Assembly (NCBI GenBank): GCA_035295845.1
Contig: DATGIF010000019.1
Location: forward strand, 248,001-312,000
Length of the DNA: 64,000 nucleotides
Source: Palsa-892 sp035295845
Lineage (GTDB): Bacteria; Pseudomonadota; Alphaproteobacteria; Rhizobiales; Xanthobacteraceae
Direction: 5' to 3'
The notes beneath the pieces are model-generated. The model was not told the origin of the DNA. It was given only the letters and a program-made list of their open reading frames with translations, and did no database searches. The position numbers and the translations under genes are program-made. Positions 40,355 to 49,695 of this stretch are shown piece by piece (positions within the stretch are counted from its first letter, which is position 1; each line of letters begins with the position of its first letter).

Positions 40355-41865
40355 CGTGGCCGATCCTCTCGATCATCATCATCCTGCCGCTCGTCGGCGC
40401 CGCCTTTATTTTCGCATTACAAGGCGACGACGAAGCGATCCGCAACAATGCCCGCTGGGCGGCGCTGTGGGCGACGCTACTCACCTTCCTGGTTTCGCTG
40501 TTTCTGGTCGCCGGTTTCGATCGCGGCATTCCCGATTTTCAGTTTGTCGAAAACCGTCCGTGGCTCGGCGGCGTCATCCGCTACCACCTCGGCGTTGACG
40601 GCATTTCGCTGCCCTTCGTGATCCTGACGACGGCGCTCATGCCGGTCGCGATCCTCGCGAGCTTCCAGGCGATCGAGCATCGCGTGAAGGAGTACATGAT
40701 CGCGTTTTTGCTGCTCGAAACGCTGATGATCGGCACCTTTGCCGCTCTCGATATCGTGCTCTTCTACGTCTTCTTCGAGGGCGGTCTGATCCCGATGTTT
40801 CTGATCATCGGCGTCTGGGGCGGCAAGCGCCGGGTCTATGCGAGCTTCAAGTTCTTCCTCTACACGCTTCTCGGCTCGGTCTTGATGCTGCTCGCGATCC
40901 TCGCGATGTATCGCTACGCCGGTACGTCCGACATCACCGTGCTCTTGACCCACGGTTTCCCGCGCAGCTGGCAGCCCTATCTGTTCCTGGCCTTCCTCGC
41001 CTCTTTCGCCGTGAAGTTGCCGATGTGGCCGGTGCATACTTGGCTCCCGGACGCGCATGTGGAGGCGCCGACCGCGGGTTCCGTGATCCTCGCCGCGATC
41101 CTGCTGAAAATGGGTGGCTACGGTTTCATCCGCTTCAGCCTGCCGATGTTTCCGGCCGCGTCCGAATTCTTCGCGCCGATGATGTTCGCGCTCTCGGTGA
41201 TGGCGATCATCTATACCTCGTTCGTGGCGCTGATGCAGGAAGACGTGAAGAAGCTGATCGCCTATTCGTCGGTCGCCCATATGGGTTTTGTCACCATGGG
41301 GATTTTTACGCTCTCGCGCGAAGGCGTGCAGGGCGGCATCTTCCAGATGTTTTCGCACGGGATCGTCTCGGGCGCGCTATTCCTCTGCGTCGGGGTCATC
41401 TACGACCGCATGCACACGCGCGAAATCGACGCCTATGGCGGCCTCGTCAATCGCATGCCGCTTTATGCCGCGGCCTTCATGGTGTTCACGCTCGCCAATG
41501 TGGGACTGCCCGGCACCTCCGGCTTCGTCGGCGAATTCCTCACGCTGCTTGCGGCTTTCAAGGTGAATACGACGGTCGCGCTTTTTGCGACACTGGGCGT
41601 GATCCTGTCGGCGGCTTACGCGCTGTGGCTCTACCGGCGGGTGATCTTCGGGGCGCTCGAAAAGCGCAAGCTTGCCGGCATTCTCGATCTCAGCCCGCGC
41701 GAGATCATCATTCTCGCGCCGCTCGTCGCGCTCACGGTGCTGTTCGGCATCTGGCCGAACGCCGTGCTCGACACGAGTGCGGCTTCTGTCTCGATGCTTG
41801 TGGATCGAACCCATGCCGCCCTCGCCGCCGGGCAGAAGGCAGCACTTCTGATGGGAGTGCACTAG
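40351..41865 (+). CDS. nuoM: NADH-quinone oxidoreductase subunit M
   Basis: 504 residues, antiporter-like membrane subunit with about 14 helices. It contains the conserved Glu helix [20 protein letters not shown] and the Lys/His segment [23 protein letters not shown] 40351 overlaps the nuoL stop (ATGA). The stop overlaps the GTG start of nuoN by one base. Confidence 0.97.
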   Translation: MTWPILSIIIILPLVGAAFIFALQGDDEAIRNNARWAALWATLLTFLVSLFLVAGFDRGIPDFQFVENRPWLGGVIRYHLGVDGISLPFVILTTALMPVAILASFQAIEHRVKEYMIAFLLLETLMIGTFAALDIVLFYVFFEGGLIPMFLIIGVWGGKRRVYASFKFFLYTLLGSVLMLLAILAMYRYAGTSDITVLLTHGFPRSWQPYLFLAFLASFAVKLPMWPVHTWLPDAHVEAPTAGSVILAAILLKMGGYGFIRFSLPMFPAASEFFAPMMFALSVMAIIYTSFVALMQEDVKKLIAYSSVAHMGFVTMGIFTLSREGVQGGIFQMFSHGIVSGALFLCVGVIYDRMHTREIDAYGGLVNRMPLYAAAFMVFTLANVGLPGTSGFVGEFLTLLAAFKVNTTVALFATLGVILSAAYALWLYRRVIFGALEKRKLAGILDLSPREIIILAPLVALTVLFGIWPNAVLDTSAASVSMLVDRTHAALAAGQKAALLMGVH

Positions 41866-43286
41866 TGGACATCGCGTTCGGCCCGATCTTTCCGGAAATC
41901 CTGGTGATTGCGGGCGCGCTTGCGCTTCTGCTCCTCGGCGCGATCCGCGGCGAACGCGTTGCCGGCATCGTCGACATCGCGGCGATCGCGGTCTTGGTGC
42001 TCGCGGCGATTCTGACCGTGTTCCTGCCCGGCGAGAAGATCGAGCTCTTTGGCGGCAGCTTCGTCGTCGACAATTTTTCGCGCTTTTTGAAGGTGCTGGC
42101 GCTTCTCGGCTCCGCCGCGTCGCTGCTTCTGTCGATCGATTACTTCCGCGCCAAGGACATTCACCGCTACGAGTTTGGCATTCTGGTGCTGACTTCCGCC
42201 GCCGGCATGATGGTGATGATCTCGGCGCGTGATCTCATCATGCTCTATCTCGGCCTCGAATTAATGTCGCTTTCGCTTTACGTGATCGCGGCGATCGATC
42301 GCGACAACCTGCGCTCGACCGAGTCGGGTCTGAAATATTTCGTTCTCGGCGGGCTTTCGTCGGGCATGTTGCTTTACGGTGCCTCGCTCATTTACGGCTT
42401 CACGGGCACGGTTGCTTTCAGCGGTATTGCGGCCGCGGCCAAGGTTCCAACGAACGGGCTCATCTTCGGGCTCGTGTTCCTGTTCGCGGGGCTCGCGTTC
42501 AAGGTTTCGGCCGTGCCGTTCCATATGTGGACGCCCGATGTCTACGAGGGCGCACCGACACCGGTCACCGCCTTCTTCGCAGCAGCCCCCAAGGTCGCGG
42601 CGGTCGCGCTCTTCCTCCGCGTCGCGATCGAGGCCTTTCCCGGCATCGTGCCGCAATGGCAGCAGATCATCATATTCATTTCGATCGCCTCGATGATCCT
42701 CGGCGCTTTTGCCGCCATCGGCCAGCGCAACATCAAGCGGCTGATGGCCTATTCGTCGATCGGCCACGTGGGCTACGCGCTCGTGGGGCTCGCCGCCGGC
42801 ACGCCCACGGGCGTCCAGGGCGTGCTCGTCTATATGGCGATTTATGTGGCGATGACGCTTGGCACCTTCGCCTGCATCCTCGCCATGCGCCGCGCCGGCG
42901 GCATGGTGGAGGAGATCGACGAGCTCGCAGGGCTCGCGCGCACGCAGCCAATGGTCGCCTTCTTCCTGGCGGCGCTTTTGTTTTCGCTCGCCGGCATTCC
43001 GCCGCTCGCGGGCTTCTTCGCGAAGTTCTACGTTTTTCTCGCCGCGATCGACGCCAAGCTCTATACGCTCGCGGTGATCGGCGTCATGTCGAGCGTCGTC
43101 GGCGCCTATTATTATCTTCGCATCGTCAAGCTCATGTATATGGACGAGCCTGCCGGCGCGTTTCTGCCGATGCCGAATGAATTGCGCCTCGTGCTCGGCA
43201 TTTGCGGGCTGTTCGTGATTTTCTTCTTCCTCTATCCTTCGCCGCTCGTGGCGGCCGCCGAGGCTGCGGCTAAGTCATTGTTCTAA
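41865..43286 (+). CDS. nuoN: NADH-quinone oxidoreductase subunit N
   Basis: 473 residues, antiporter-like subunit. It has [20 protein letters not shown] with the conserved Glu, and [20 protein letters not shown] with the Lys and His. The start is GTG 41865, sharing one base with the nuoM stop TAG; earlier in-frame starts lie inside nuoM. The last structural gene of the operon; its stop overlaps birA by one base. Confidence 0.96.
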   Translation: MDIAFGPIFPEILVIAGALALLLLGAIRGERVAGIVDIAAIAVLVLAAILTVFLPGEKIELFGGSFVVDNFSRFLKVLALLGSAASLLLSIDYFRAKDIHRYEFGILVLTSAAGMMVMISARDLIMLYLGLELMSLSLYVIAAIDRDNLRSTESGLKYFVLGGLSSGMLLYGASLIYGFTGTVAFSGIAAAAKVPTNGLIFGLVFLFAGLAFKVSAVPFHMWTPDVYEGAPTPVTAFFAAAPKVAAVALFLRVAIEAFPGIVPQWQQIIIFISIASMILGAFAAIGQRNIKRLMAYSSIGHVGYALVGLAAGTPTGVQGVLVYMAIYVAMTLGTFACILAMRRAGGMVEEIDELAGLARTQPMVAFFLAALLFSLAGIPPLAGFFAKFYVFLAAIDAKLYTLAVIGVMSSVVGAYYYLRIVKLMYMDEPAGAFLPMPNELRLVLGICGLFVIFFFLYPSPLVAAAEAAAKSLF

Positions 43287-44056
43287 TGAACGTATTTCCG
43301 TCGCAGGCGGGTGGGATCCCGGTTCTTGCCTTTGAGACGATCGGCTCAACCAACGCCGAAGCGCTGGCGCGTGCGCAAGCCGGCGAGCAGGGACCGCTGT
43401 TCGTCGTTGCCGAGCGCCAGAGTGCCGGCCGCGGCCGGCGCGGGCGCGAATGGATATCGGAGCCGGGCAATCTTTACGCGACGCTTCTCGTCGTTGACCC
43501 GGCACCGGCGGCCGCAAGCCCGCAAATCTGCTTCGTCGCGGCGCTCGCGCTGCACGATGCGGTGCTCGATGTCTGTGCGGGGCTCGCGCCCGCACGCATC
43601 ACGCTCAAATGGCCGAACGATCTCCTCCTCGATCAAGCGAAGGTGGCGGGCATTCTGGTCGAGGGAACGACGCTTGCGAATGGGCGGCTCGCGGCCGCTG
43701 TCGGTATCGGCGTGAATTGCGCTCACCATCCGGCGGACACGCCATATCCGACAAATGATTTCCTCGCGGCGGGCTTCGATCTTCAGCCTGCCGCACTGCT
43801 CGCCCGCCTTGGTGAGCGATGGAATGAGCGCGCGCGCGAATGGAAGCGCGGCGAAGGCTTTGCGGCGATCCGCACCGCCTGGCTCCTGCGCGCGGCCGGC
43901 GTGGGCGGCGCGATCGAAGTGCGGCTTCCCGACCGTACGCTCAAAGGCACTTTCGAGGCGATCGACCAAAAGGGAGCGCTTCTCCTGCGCAAGCATGACG
44001 GTGGCCGCGAGGCGATCTCCGCCGGCGATATTTTTCCAATCGCGAGCGCCCGTTGA
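43286..44056 (+). CDS. birA: Biotin-[acetyl-CoA-carboxylase] ligase (no DNA-binding domain)
   Basis: 256 residues. Attaches biotin to the carboxylase carrier subunit through biotinyl-AMP. ETIGSTNAEALARAQ, the ATP/biotin loop SAGRGRRGREW and TLKWPNDLLLDQAKVAGILV are present; the C-terminal domain follows. The N-terminal helix-turn-helix of E. coli BirA is absent, so it is a pure ligase (class I). Cotranscribed with nuoN (TAATG overlap) and coupled to rnj, an order common in Rhizobiales. Confidence 0.95.
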   Translation: MNVFPSQAGGIPVLAFETIGSTNAEALARAQAGEQGPLFVVAERQSAGRGRRGREWISEPGNLYATLLVVDPAPAAASPQICFVAALALHDAVLDVCAGLAPARITLKWPNDLLLDQAKVAGILVEGTTLANGRLAAAVGIGVNCAHHPADTPYPTNDFLAAGFDLQPAALLARLGERWNERAREWKRGEGFAAIRTAWLLRAAGVGGAIEVRLPDRTLKGTFEAIDQKGALLLRKHDGGREAISAGDIFPIASAR

Positions 44057-45726
44057 TGGCTTCGACTTACGACGAGCTTCTGTTCGTTCCGCTCGGCGGC
44101 GTCGGCGAGATCGGCATGAATCTCGCGCTCTACGGCCTCGGCGCCGGCAAGCTACGCGAATGGATTTGCGTCGACATGGGGGTTGCCTTCGCGGACGCGG
44201 AGGTGCCCGGCATTGATCTCATCATGCCCGATATCCGCTTTCTCGAGGGGGAGCGGAAGAACCTCAAGGGCATCGTGCTCACCCACGGCCACGAGGATCA
44301 CGTTGGCGCGATTTTCGATTTGTGGCCCAAGCTCGAAGTACCGGTTTACGCCACGCCCTTCACCGCGGCGCTGATTGACTCAAAGCGCATGATGGAAGAG
44401 GGCGCGCCGAAAATCCCCATTCGCGTGGTGCAGCCGGGCGCCCGCGTCGGCGTCGGGCCGTTCGACGTGGAGTTCGTGCCGGTCGCGCATTCGATCCCGG
44501 AATCGAACGCGCTGGCCATCCGCACGCCGCTCGGCCTTGTGGTGCATACGGGCGACTGGAAGCTCGACGCCACGCCCGTGATCGGCGCCATTACCGACGA
44601 GAAAAAATTCCGGGCGCTCGGCGAGGAGGGCGTGCGCGCGGTTGTGTGCGATTCCACCAATGCCGTGCGCGAGGGCCAGTCGCCGTCGGAGTCCGACGTC
44701 GCGAAGCGCCTTGCCGAGATCGTCAAAGCGGCAAGGGGGCGCGTCGCCGTCACCACCTTCGCCTCCAATGTCGCGCGCATCCGTTCGGCGGCGCTCGCGG
44801 CGGCAGCGGCCGGCCGCGAGGTCGTGGTGGTCGGCCGCGCCATGGAGCGCATCGTCAATGTCGCGCGCGAAATGCGGCTCCTCGACGGCGTGCCGCAATT
44901 TCGCGGCGTCGATGCCTATGCCTCGTTGCCGCGCGAGCGGACGCTGGTGCTGCTCACCGGCAGCCAGGGCGAGCCGCGCGCGGCGCTTGCGCGCATCGCC
45001 GGCGACGATCATCCCGACATCGAGCTCGACCATGGCGACACGCTGATTTTTTCCTCGCGCACCATCCCCGGCAATGAAAAAGCGGTGAACCGCATCCTTA
45101 ATGAGATGATCCGCCGCGGGATCAAGGTGATTACCGACCGCACCGACCTTGTGCATGTGTCGGGGCATCCGCGGCGGGGAGAGCTCGCGGCGCTTTATCA
45201 ATGGCTGAAGCCCGAGGTGGCGGTCCCGGTTCATGGCGAGGCGCTGCATCTCTCCGAGCATGCGGCGCTCGCGCGGAGCGAAGGCATCAAGGAAGTGGTG
45301 CTTTGTGGCGACGGTGACGTGCTGAGGCTCGCGCCGGCGCCCGCCGCGGTGATCGACGAGGTCCCCTCGGGCCGTCTCTATCGCGATGGCTTGCTGCTGA
45401 TCGAGGCGGAGGCGCGCACGGTTGTCGAGCGCAAGCGGCTCGGCTTTTCAGGGGTCGTGTCGGTGGCGCTCGCGCTCGGCAGCCGCGGCGAGATCGCGAG
45501 CGAGCCGAATGTTGAGCTTTCCGGCCTGCCGGAATTCGCCCATGGCGGCAAGACCATGGAGAATGTCGTGCTTGACGCAATCGAGGACGCGCTGCAATCG
45601 CTGCCGAAGCCGCGCCGCCGCGATCCCGATGCGATCGAGGAGGCGATCATCCGTTCGGTGCGCGGGCAGGTGAGCGCCGTATGGGGCAAGAAACCTGTCT
45701 GTCACGTCATCGTGCTGCAGGTCTGA
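44056..45726 (+). CDS. rnj: Ribonuclease J
   Basis: 556 residues. Metallo-beta-lactamase/beta-CASP nuclease that acts as 5'-3' exoribonuclease and endonuclease in RNA maturation and decay. Zinc motif HGHEDH at residues 77-82, HTGDWKLD with the ligand Asp, CDSTNAVREG and the late HVSGHPRRGE motif are present. ATG 44056 overlaps the birA stop; the TTG one codon earlier is less likely. Confidence 0.95.
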   Translation: MASTYDELLFVPLGGVGEIGMNLALYGLGAGKLREWICVDMGVAFADAEVPGIDLIMPDIRFLEGERKNLKGIVLTHGHEDHVGAIFDLWPKLEVPVYATPFTAALIDSKRMMEEGAPKIPIRVVQPGARVGVGPFDVEFVPVAHSIPESNALAIRTPLGLVVHTGDWKLDATPVIGAITDEKKFRALGEEGVRAVVCDSTNAVREGQSPSESDVAKRLAEIVKAARGRVAVTTFASNVARIRSAALAAAAAGREVVVVGRAMERIVNVAREMRLLDGVPQFRGVDAYASLPRERTLVLLTGSQGEPRAALARIAGDDHPDIELDHGDTLIFSSRTIPGNEKAVNRILNEMIRRGIKVITDRTDLVHVSGHPRRGELAALYQWLKPEVAVPVHGEALHLSEHAALARSEGIKEVVLCGDGDVLRLAPAPAAVIDEVPSGRLYRDGLLLIEAEARTVVERKRLGFSGVVSVALALGSRGEIASEPNVELSGLPEFAHGGKTMENVVLDAIEDALQSLPKPRRRDPDAIEEAIIRSVRGQVSAVWGKKPVCHVIVLQV

Positions 45727-45728
45727 AG

Positions 45729-46118
45729 CTAACGCGCCGGGATCACCAGCTGTGTCTGGGTGACGACCGCAGCAAGCCGCCCGTCGCCGCGCGAAATTTT
45801 CGTCTGCCAGACCATGGTGGTGCGGCCGCGATGCAGGGCGGTGCACTCCGCCTTTGCGGTATCGCCCACGGGCACGGCGGCGAAGAAGTTGGTCTTGCTC
45901 TCGATCGTGGTCGTGGTCATGCCTTCGGGCAGGTTGGCGACGGTGGCGTAGGCGCCGACCGTGTCGGCGAACGCCATGATGGCGCCGCCGTGCAGGATCG
46001 CGGGCCGGGTGCAGAGGTCATCGCGCACCTTGAGCGAGGCGGTGACGCGTTCGGGAGTGATCTCGGTAATCTCGAGGCCTATCAATTTCGCAAACGGCAA
46101 TGCATCGCCGACGGTCAT
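45729..46118 (-). CDS. PaaI-family hotdog thioesterase
   Basis: 129 residues. The hotdog fold has the active-site region PAILHGGAIMAFADTVGAYA, with HGG and the catalytic acidic residue, and TIESKTNFFAAVPVGDT. Likely hydrolyses an aryl- or acyl-CoA. It ends two bases from the stop of the convergent rnj, with no terminator between them, so antisense read-through is possible. Confidence 0.88.
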   Translation of the reverse strand: MTVGDALPFAKLIGLEITEITPERVTASLKVRDDLCTRPAILHGGAIMAFADTVGAYATVANLPEGMTTTTIESKTNFFAAVPVGDTAKAECTALHRGRTTMVWQTKISRGDGRLAAVVTQTQLVIPAR

Positions 46119-46160
46119 CTATGCCTCCCTTGACTTCGGTTCCTTGGCACTGGCCGATTT

Positions 46161-46226
46161 AGGCCATTGAGCAAATGAAAATAGGCCACTTGGCAAGGTA
46201 CTGTTTTGCTGTGGTTTTTAGGTCAC
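46161..46226 (+). repeat. Left cluster of AGGCCA(C/T)T repeats (IS-end-like)
   Basis: Copies of an AGGYCA core start at 46161 (AGGCCATTGAG), 46183 (AGGCCACTTGG) and 46220 (AGGTCACGCC). The middle copy is preceded by AATGAAAAT. CGGTTCCTTGG lies about 20 bases upstream. The same motifs occur 1.4 kb downstream in the same orientation. They look like the multiple terminal repeats of some insertion sequences, perhaps IS21-like, but no transposase is present. Confidence 0.5.
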
Positions 46227-46336
46227 GCCACCCCGGATTGTCGTTGAGAAGCCAATTTGTCGCAGGTAATGCGACCACCGGAACCTATACCCTCATAAGT
46301 AGAACGGGCTTGGCCGAATCCATGGGGAGCGCAGCT

Positions 46337-47083
46337 ATGAAAAAGATTCTCGCGGCGTGCATTGTTGCCGCTGCATTCTGTGCACCGGCATTCGCCGCCG
46401 ACATGCCGGTGAAAGCACCGGTCTCCACACCCGCAGCCTTCGATTGGAGTGGTTTCTACGTTGGCGGATCCCTCGGTTATCAAGATCCCCGCATTAAGTT
46501 GGTGAACCCAAACTTTCCAGCCTCTGCGATCCAGCCTCACGACCCGGACGGTATATATGGCGGTCACATCGGCTTGCAAAAGCAGTTCGGCGCTTTCGTG
46601 CTTGGCGTAGAGGGCGGCCTGCAAGACTCGTTTTTAAGGAGTGGCGGCAACGTCGCCTGCAACGGCCCCAATGCGGGTTTGGCACCCGGCATACCAGCGA
46701 ACTGTCAGGCGCGGATGAAGGACGTGTGGACCATCGGCGGCAGGGCGGGTTGGGCGGCTGGCAACTGGATGCCGTACATATCCGGTGGATATGCAAACGG
46801 AGCCTTTGATTATCACGCCATAAGTTTGGCAGGCTCGACATTTGAGCAAGCGAAAACGCGCCTGGGTGGTTCATATATCGGCGGTGGCCTGGATTGGATG
46901 CTGTCTCCGCATTGGACGCTGGGCGTGGAATACCGGCATTATCAATTCGACCACAAGTTGGCGAGTGCGTTCGGTACCGGTGGCGGCGGGTTTCCCGCCG
47001 GTGTTTTTACCGAACCTGTTCAGTTCGGCGCGAAAGCTGACACCGTCAGTGCTCGTCTCTCTTACCGCTGGGGCTGGATGTAG
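46337..47083 (+). CDS. Omp25/31-like outer membrane beta-barrel protein
   Basis: 248 residues. Signal peptide MKKILAACIVAAAFCAPAFA, then ADMPVKAPVSTPAAFDWSGF and YVGGSLGYQ, a typical Rhizobiales Omp25/RopB opening, strands such as SYIGGGLDWMLSPHWTLGVE, and the terminal strand VSARLSYRWGWM. ATG 46337 has GGGAG at good distance. Composition is less GC-rich than its neighbours, and it lies between two repeat clusters, so transfer is possible. Confidence 0.88.
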   Translation: MKKILAACIVAAAFCAPAFAADMPVKAPVSTPAAFDWSGFYVGGSLGYQDPRIKLVNPNFPASAIQPHDPDGIYGGHIGLQKQFGAFVLGVEGGLQDSFLRSGGNVACNGPNAGLAPGIPANCQARMKDVWTIGGRAGWAAGNWMPYISGGYANGAFDYHAISLAGSTFEQAKTRLGGSYIGGGLDWMLSPHWTLGVEYRHYQFDHKLASAFGTGGGGFPAGVFTEPVQFGAKADTVSARLSYRWGWM

Positions 47084-47119
47084 CACTCCACTTAGGCAAG
47101 CCTGAAAAGGCAATAGAAG

Positions 47120-47145
47120 AGCCCCGGCATCGTCCGGGGCTTTTT
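47120..47145 (+). terminator. Rho-independent terminator of the Omp25-like gene
   Basis: AGCCCCGG (47120-47127) pairs with CCGGGGCT (47134-47141), loop CATCGT, followed by TTTTG. 37 bases after the stop codon. Confidence 0.9.
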
Positions 47146-47313
47146 GTAGCGCCGCTCATTCCTTACCTCCCTCGATTACCTGAAACCGCTGATGCTTCGG
47201 CGGCGTTCTTCATGAGCGTTTCGTCGTTGTTGTTGCCGACTTTGTTCATCCGTCGCCTAACCAAAAGTTCACCGGGCGGCAGCATGAAATAGAGGCCGCC
47301 AATTGAGGCGGCC

Positions 47314-47547
47314 TTACTTTGTTTCCGGTTCAGGATTGGCGCCTGGTAACGATTCACCGACGCCTAGTGACAGCGGTGGGTCCTCCACAACCGGCGCGGC
47401 GCTCGCCATCTGGGATTCTGCTTCTTCGGCCTTCGTGAGATATTCGGCTGCCATGAGGCGCAACCGCTGCGCCAACTCGGGAAAGCCCGCTCGATCCGCG
47501 AAACGCATACAAATCTCCGCCGTTCGGCGAAGCCCATCTGGCGTCAA
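47314..47547 (-). CDS. Small hypothetical protein, Rhizobiales type
   Basis: 77 residues. TTG 47547 is preceded by AGGGGG at five bases, a strong site. The first half, RRTAEICMRFADRAGFPELA then QRLRLMAAEYLTKAEEAE, is an amphipathic helical pair similar in style to many small rhizobial proteins with LR.A..CxR.A repeats; the second half is Pro-rich and disordered. Function unknown. It lies antisense to the Omp25-like gene, between the two repeat clusters. Confidence 0.55.
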   Translation of the reverse strand: MTPDGLRRTAEICMRFADRAGFPELAQRLRLMAAEYLTKAEEAESQMASAAPVVEDPPLSLGVGESLPGANPEPETK

Positions 47548-47616
47548 GGCGTCCCCCTATGAGGTTTCCCTGACAACTAAATGGCTAATGCCCGGTTCCC
47601 AACTCTAGTGAGAGAA

Positions 47617-47680
47617 AAATGAAAACAGGCCACTCTTCATTTCAAACTAGGCCACTCAGTCATTAAACAGGCCAGTACCC
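47617..47680 (+). repeat. Right cluster of AGGCCACT repeats (IS-end-like)
   Basis: Cores at 47627 (ACAGGCCACTC), 47649 (CTAGGCCACTC) and 47669 (ACAGGCCAGTA), spaced 22 and 20 bases; the first follows AATGAAAAC. CGGTTCC occurs on both sides (47593 and 47680). The spacing of 22 is the same as in the left cluster at 46161-46183. Interpreted as the remaining end of a mobile element or as a repeat copied with it. Confidence 0.5.
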
Positions 47681-47755
47681 GGTTCCTTGCAAAGAACAAA
47701 TGCAAAACTTGTCTCGATTCCCTGAGCCTGTCCAATCGTTTCAAGGAAATCCCTC

Positions 47756-48634
47756 ATGAATCAGGGCGTCGGTGTTTTGGCCGGCCTCTTGTCGAGCGCC
47801 TTCGGCGGTATGGCGGCTGGGACCACGCGCTTCATTATCGGTCATTCCGATCCTATCACCATCGGCGCGTTTCGCTTCGGCATCGGTTTCCTGATCTTGT
47901 TGCCGCTCGCTTTCCTGCTGCGTCAGCCATGGCCACGCGGAAGAGACTGGCTCGGCGTTACCGGGCTCGGGCTTCTTTTCTTCGGGATCTTTCCGATCAT
48001 TTTCAATGCGGCATTCATCTACACGACCGCCGCGCGCGGCGCGCTCGCGCTCTCCATGCTGCCGCTGTTGACGATGGCGGTCGGCGCGCTCCTCGGCATC
48101 CAGCGGCTCGGCATACGCAAGACCATTGGCGTCCTGATCGCGACAGACGGCGTAGCGCTCGCGCTCGCAGCCGGCCTTTCGACAGCGCCGGAAGGCGCCT
48201 GGCGCGGCGACCTCTTGATGGTCACGGCCGCCTTTTGCATGGCGCTTTACAATGTCTGGTCACGGCCGTTCATCGCGCGATCGGCACCGCTATCGTTCGC
48301 CGCGGCAAGCATGGGGATTGGCTCCAGCTGTCTTGCCTTGTTGGCGTGGTTGAAAGGCGGCTTTGCCGCGGTCGAGAGTTTCGGTACGGCGCAGTGGATG
48401 GCCGTTGCCTATCTTGGGCTCTTCGGCGGCGCGCTCGCGTTCTTCCTGTGGGTGTTCGCGCTCCAGTACGCTTCGCCGACGCGAGTTGCGAGCACCATCA
48501 CCATTAATCCGATCGCGGCTTCGCTGGTGGCGGCGGCGCTGATGGGCGAGGAGATCAGGCTCAATCTCCTCGTCGGCGTTGCTGCGGTGCTGGCCGGAAT
48601 TTGGGTCGCCGCGAGCGAGCCGGCGAAAACATAA
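47756..48634 (+). CDS. DMT-superfamily transporter (EamA domains)
   Basis: 292 residues with ten predicted membrane helices in two EamA repeats (FGGMAAGTTRFIIGHSDPIT in the first, LFGGALAFFLWVFALQYASP in the second) and a C-terminal LVGVAAVLAGIWVAAS. Probably exports a metabolite or amino acid across the inner membrane; the substrate cannot be told. ATG 47756 follows AAGGAAATCCC. Monocistronic. Confidence 0.88.
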   Translation: MNQGVGVLAGLLSSAFGGMAAGTTRFIIGHSDPITIGAFRFGIGFLILLPLAFLLRQPWPRGRDWLGVTGLGLLFFGIFPIIFNAAFIYTTAARGALALSMLPLLTMAVGALLGIQRLGIRKTIGVLIATDGVALALAAGLSTAPEGAWRGDLLMVTAAFCMALYNVWSRPFIARSAPLSFAAASMGIGSSCLALLAWLKGGFAAVESFGTAQWMAVAYLGLFGGALAFFLWVFALQYASPTRVASTITINPIAASLVAAALMGEEIRLNLLVGVAAVLAGIWVAASEPAKT

Positions 48635-48693
48635 GCCAAAAATTATTCGCGCGGCTGCCGTGCTTGCGGCTATAAAGACCGAAGGAGATCAAT

Positions 48694-49098
48694 ATGATCG
48701 GCCGGCTTAATCACGTAGCGATCGCGGTCAAGGATCTGCATTCCGCCGCCGCCGTCTATCGCCAGACGCTCGGCGCCGAAGTTTCAGAAGCGGTGCCGCA
48801 ACCGGATCACGGCGTTACCACCATCTTCATTACGCTTCCCAACACCAAGATCGAGCTTCTGGAGCCGCTTGGCCCCAACTCGCCGATTGCAAAGTTCCTC
48901 GAACGCAATCCCGACGGCGGCATCCACCATATCTGCTACGAGGTCGCGGACATCAAAGCGGCGCGCGACCGGATGAAAGCCGCGGGCGCGCGCGTCCTCG
49001 GCGACGGCGAGCCGAAGATCGGCGCCCATGGAAAGCCGGTCCTGTTTCTGCACCCGAAAGATTTCAACGGCACGCTCGTCGAGCTGGAGCAGGCTTGA
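48694..49098 (+). CDS. mce: Methylmalonyl-CoA epimerase
   Basis: 134 residues, vicinal oxygen chelate fold. Converts (S)- to (R)-methylmalonyl-CoA in propionyl-CoA assimilation. Metal-binding residues are visible in RLNHVAIAVKDL, HGVTTIFITLPNTKIELLEP, GGIHHICYEV and NGTLVELEQ. RBS AAGGAG precedes ATG 48694. Its stop overlaps the DUF1467 start. Confidence 0.93.
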   Translation: MIGRLNHVAIAVKDLHSAAAVYRQTLGAEVSEAVPQPDHGVTTIFITLPNTKIELLEPLGPNSPIAKFLERNPDGGIHHICYEVADIKAARDRMKAAGARVLGDGEPKIGAHGKPVLFLHPKDFNGTLVELEQA

Positions 49099-49379
49099 TG
49101 CGATCGGTCGCGTTGCTTGCGGCGGTCTATTTCGTGGTGTGGTGGCTCGTATTGTTCACGGTGCTGCCGTGGGGCGTGCACAGCCAGCACGAAACGGGGG
49201 AGATTTCGCCGGGCAGCGACCCCGGCGCGCCCACGCGGCCGTTGCTTTTGCGCAAGGCCATCGTAACGACCCTGATTGCAACAGTAGTCGTGGGGCTTGG
49301 TTATGCGGCCTGGGCGTATGGCCTGGTCAGCGAGCGCGTTATTCCGCCAGGCCTCTTTCCGCCGCCGCCGGGGCGCTAA
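49098..49379 (+). CDS. DUF1467 family membrane protein
   Basis: 93 residues with two membrane helices, [20 protein letters not shown] and [20 protein letters not shown], and the family loop [18 protein letters not shown] between them. The family is alphaproteobacterial and of unknown function, almost always between mce and proS as here. ATG 49098 shares a base with the mce stop. Confidence 0.9.
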   Translation: MRSVALLAAVYFVVWWLVLFTVLPWGVHSQHETGEISPGSDPGAPTRPLLLRKAIVTTLIATVVVGLGYAAWAYGLVSERVIPPGLFPPPPGR

Positions 49380-49384
49380 AAAAC

Positions 49385-49412
49385 AAACGGGCGAGCGGAT
49401 GCTCACCCGTTT
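49385..49412 (+). terminator. Hairpin after the DUF1467 gene
   Basis: AAACGGGCGAGC pairs with GCTCACCCGTTT (one C-A mismatch) around loop GGAT, eight bases from the stop. The T-run is only three bases, so termination is uncertain. The remaining 280 bases before proS (49413-49695) hold no gene that I can see and probably the proS promoter, which I could not pin down. Confidence 0.4.
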
Positions 49413-49695
49413 GCCGTTCCGACCGCTTCTCGTCGCGTTGATCTCGCGCCGGCGGCGGAGCCTTCCTCCCCAAACCTGGGCCTCAAACCGGACTAGCCGG
49501 CTCGCTTCCCCTGTTGAGAACGGGAAAGCTAGACCGGAAGTCATCCACTTGTCATTCTTGCGTTGCAATCGAATTTTCTGCGATGCAAAAGGACAGGGAC
49601 TCGAAGCTAGGGGCGAAGCCGCCCTTGTCATTCGGAATTCTTCTGCGTTCACTCGCCGGGGCAACCGGCCCGACCGAATCGAGCGAAGGCTAGGG

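Noticed and set aside
44053..44058. TTG start for rnj one codon before the ATG
   Set aside because: ATG 44056 overlaps the birA stop in the usual coupled manner and needs no rare start codon.
47084..47313. Possible IS element body between the two repeat clusters
   Set aside because: No transposase fragment or DDE motif could be found in any frame there; only the repeats suggest a mobile origin.
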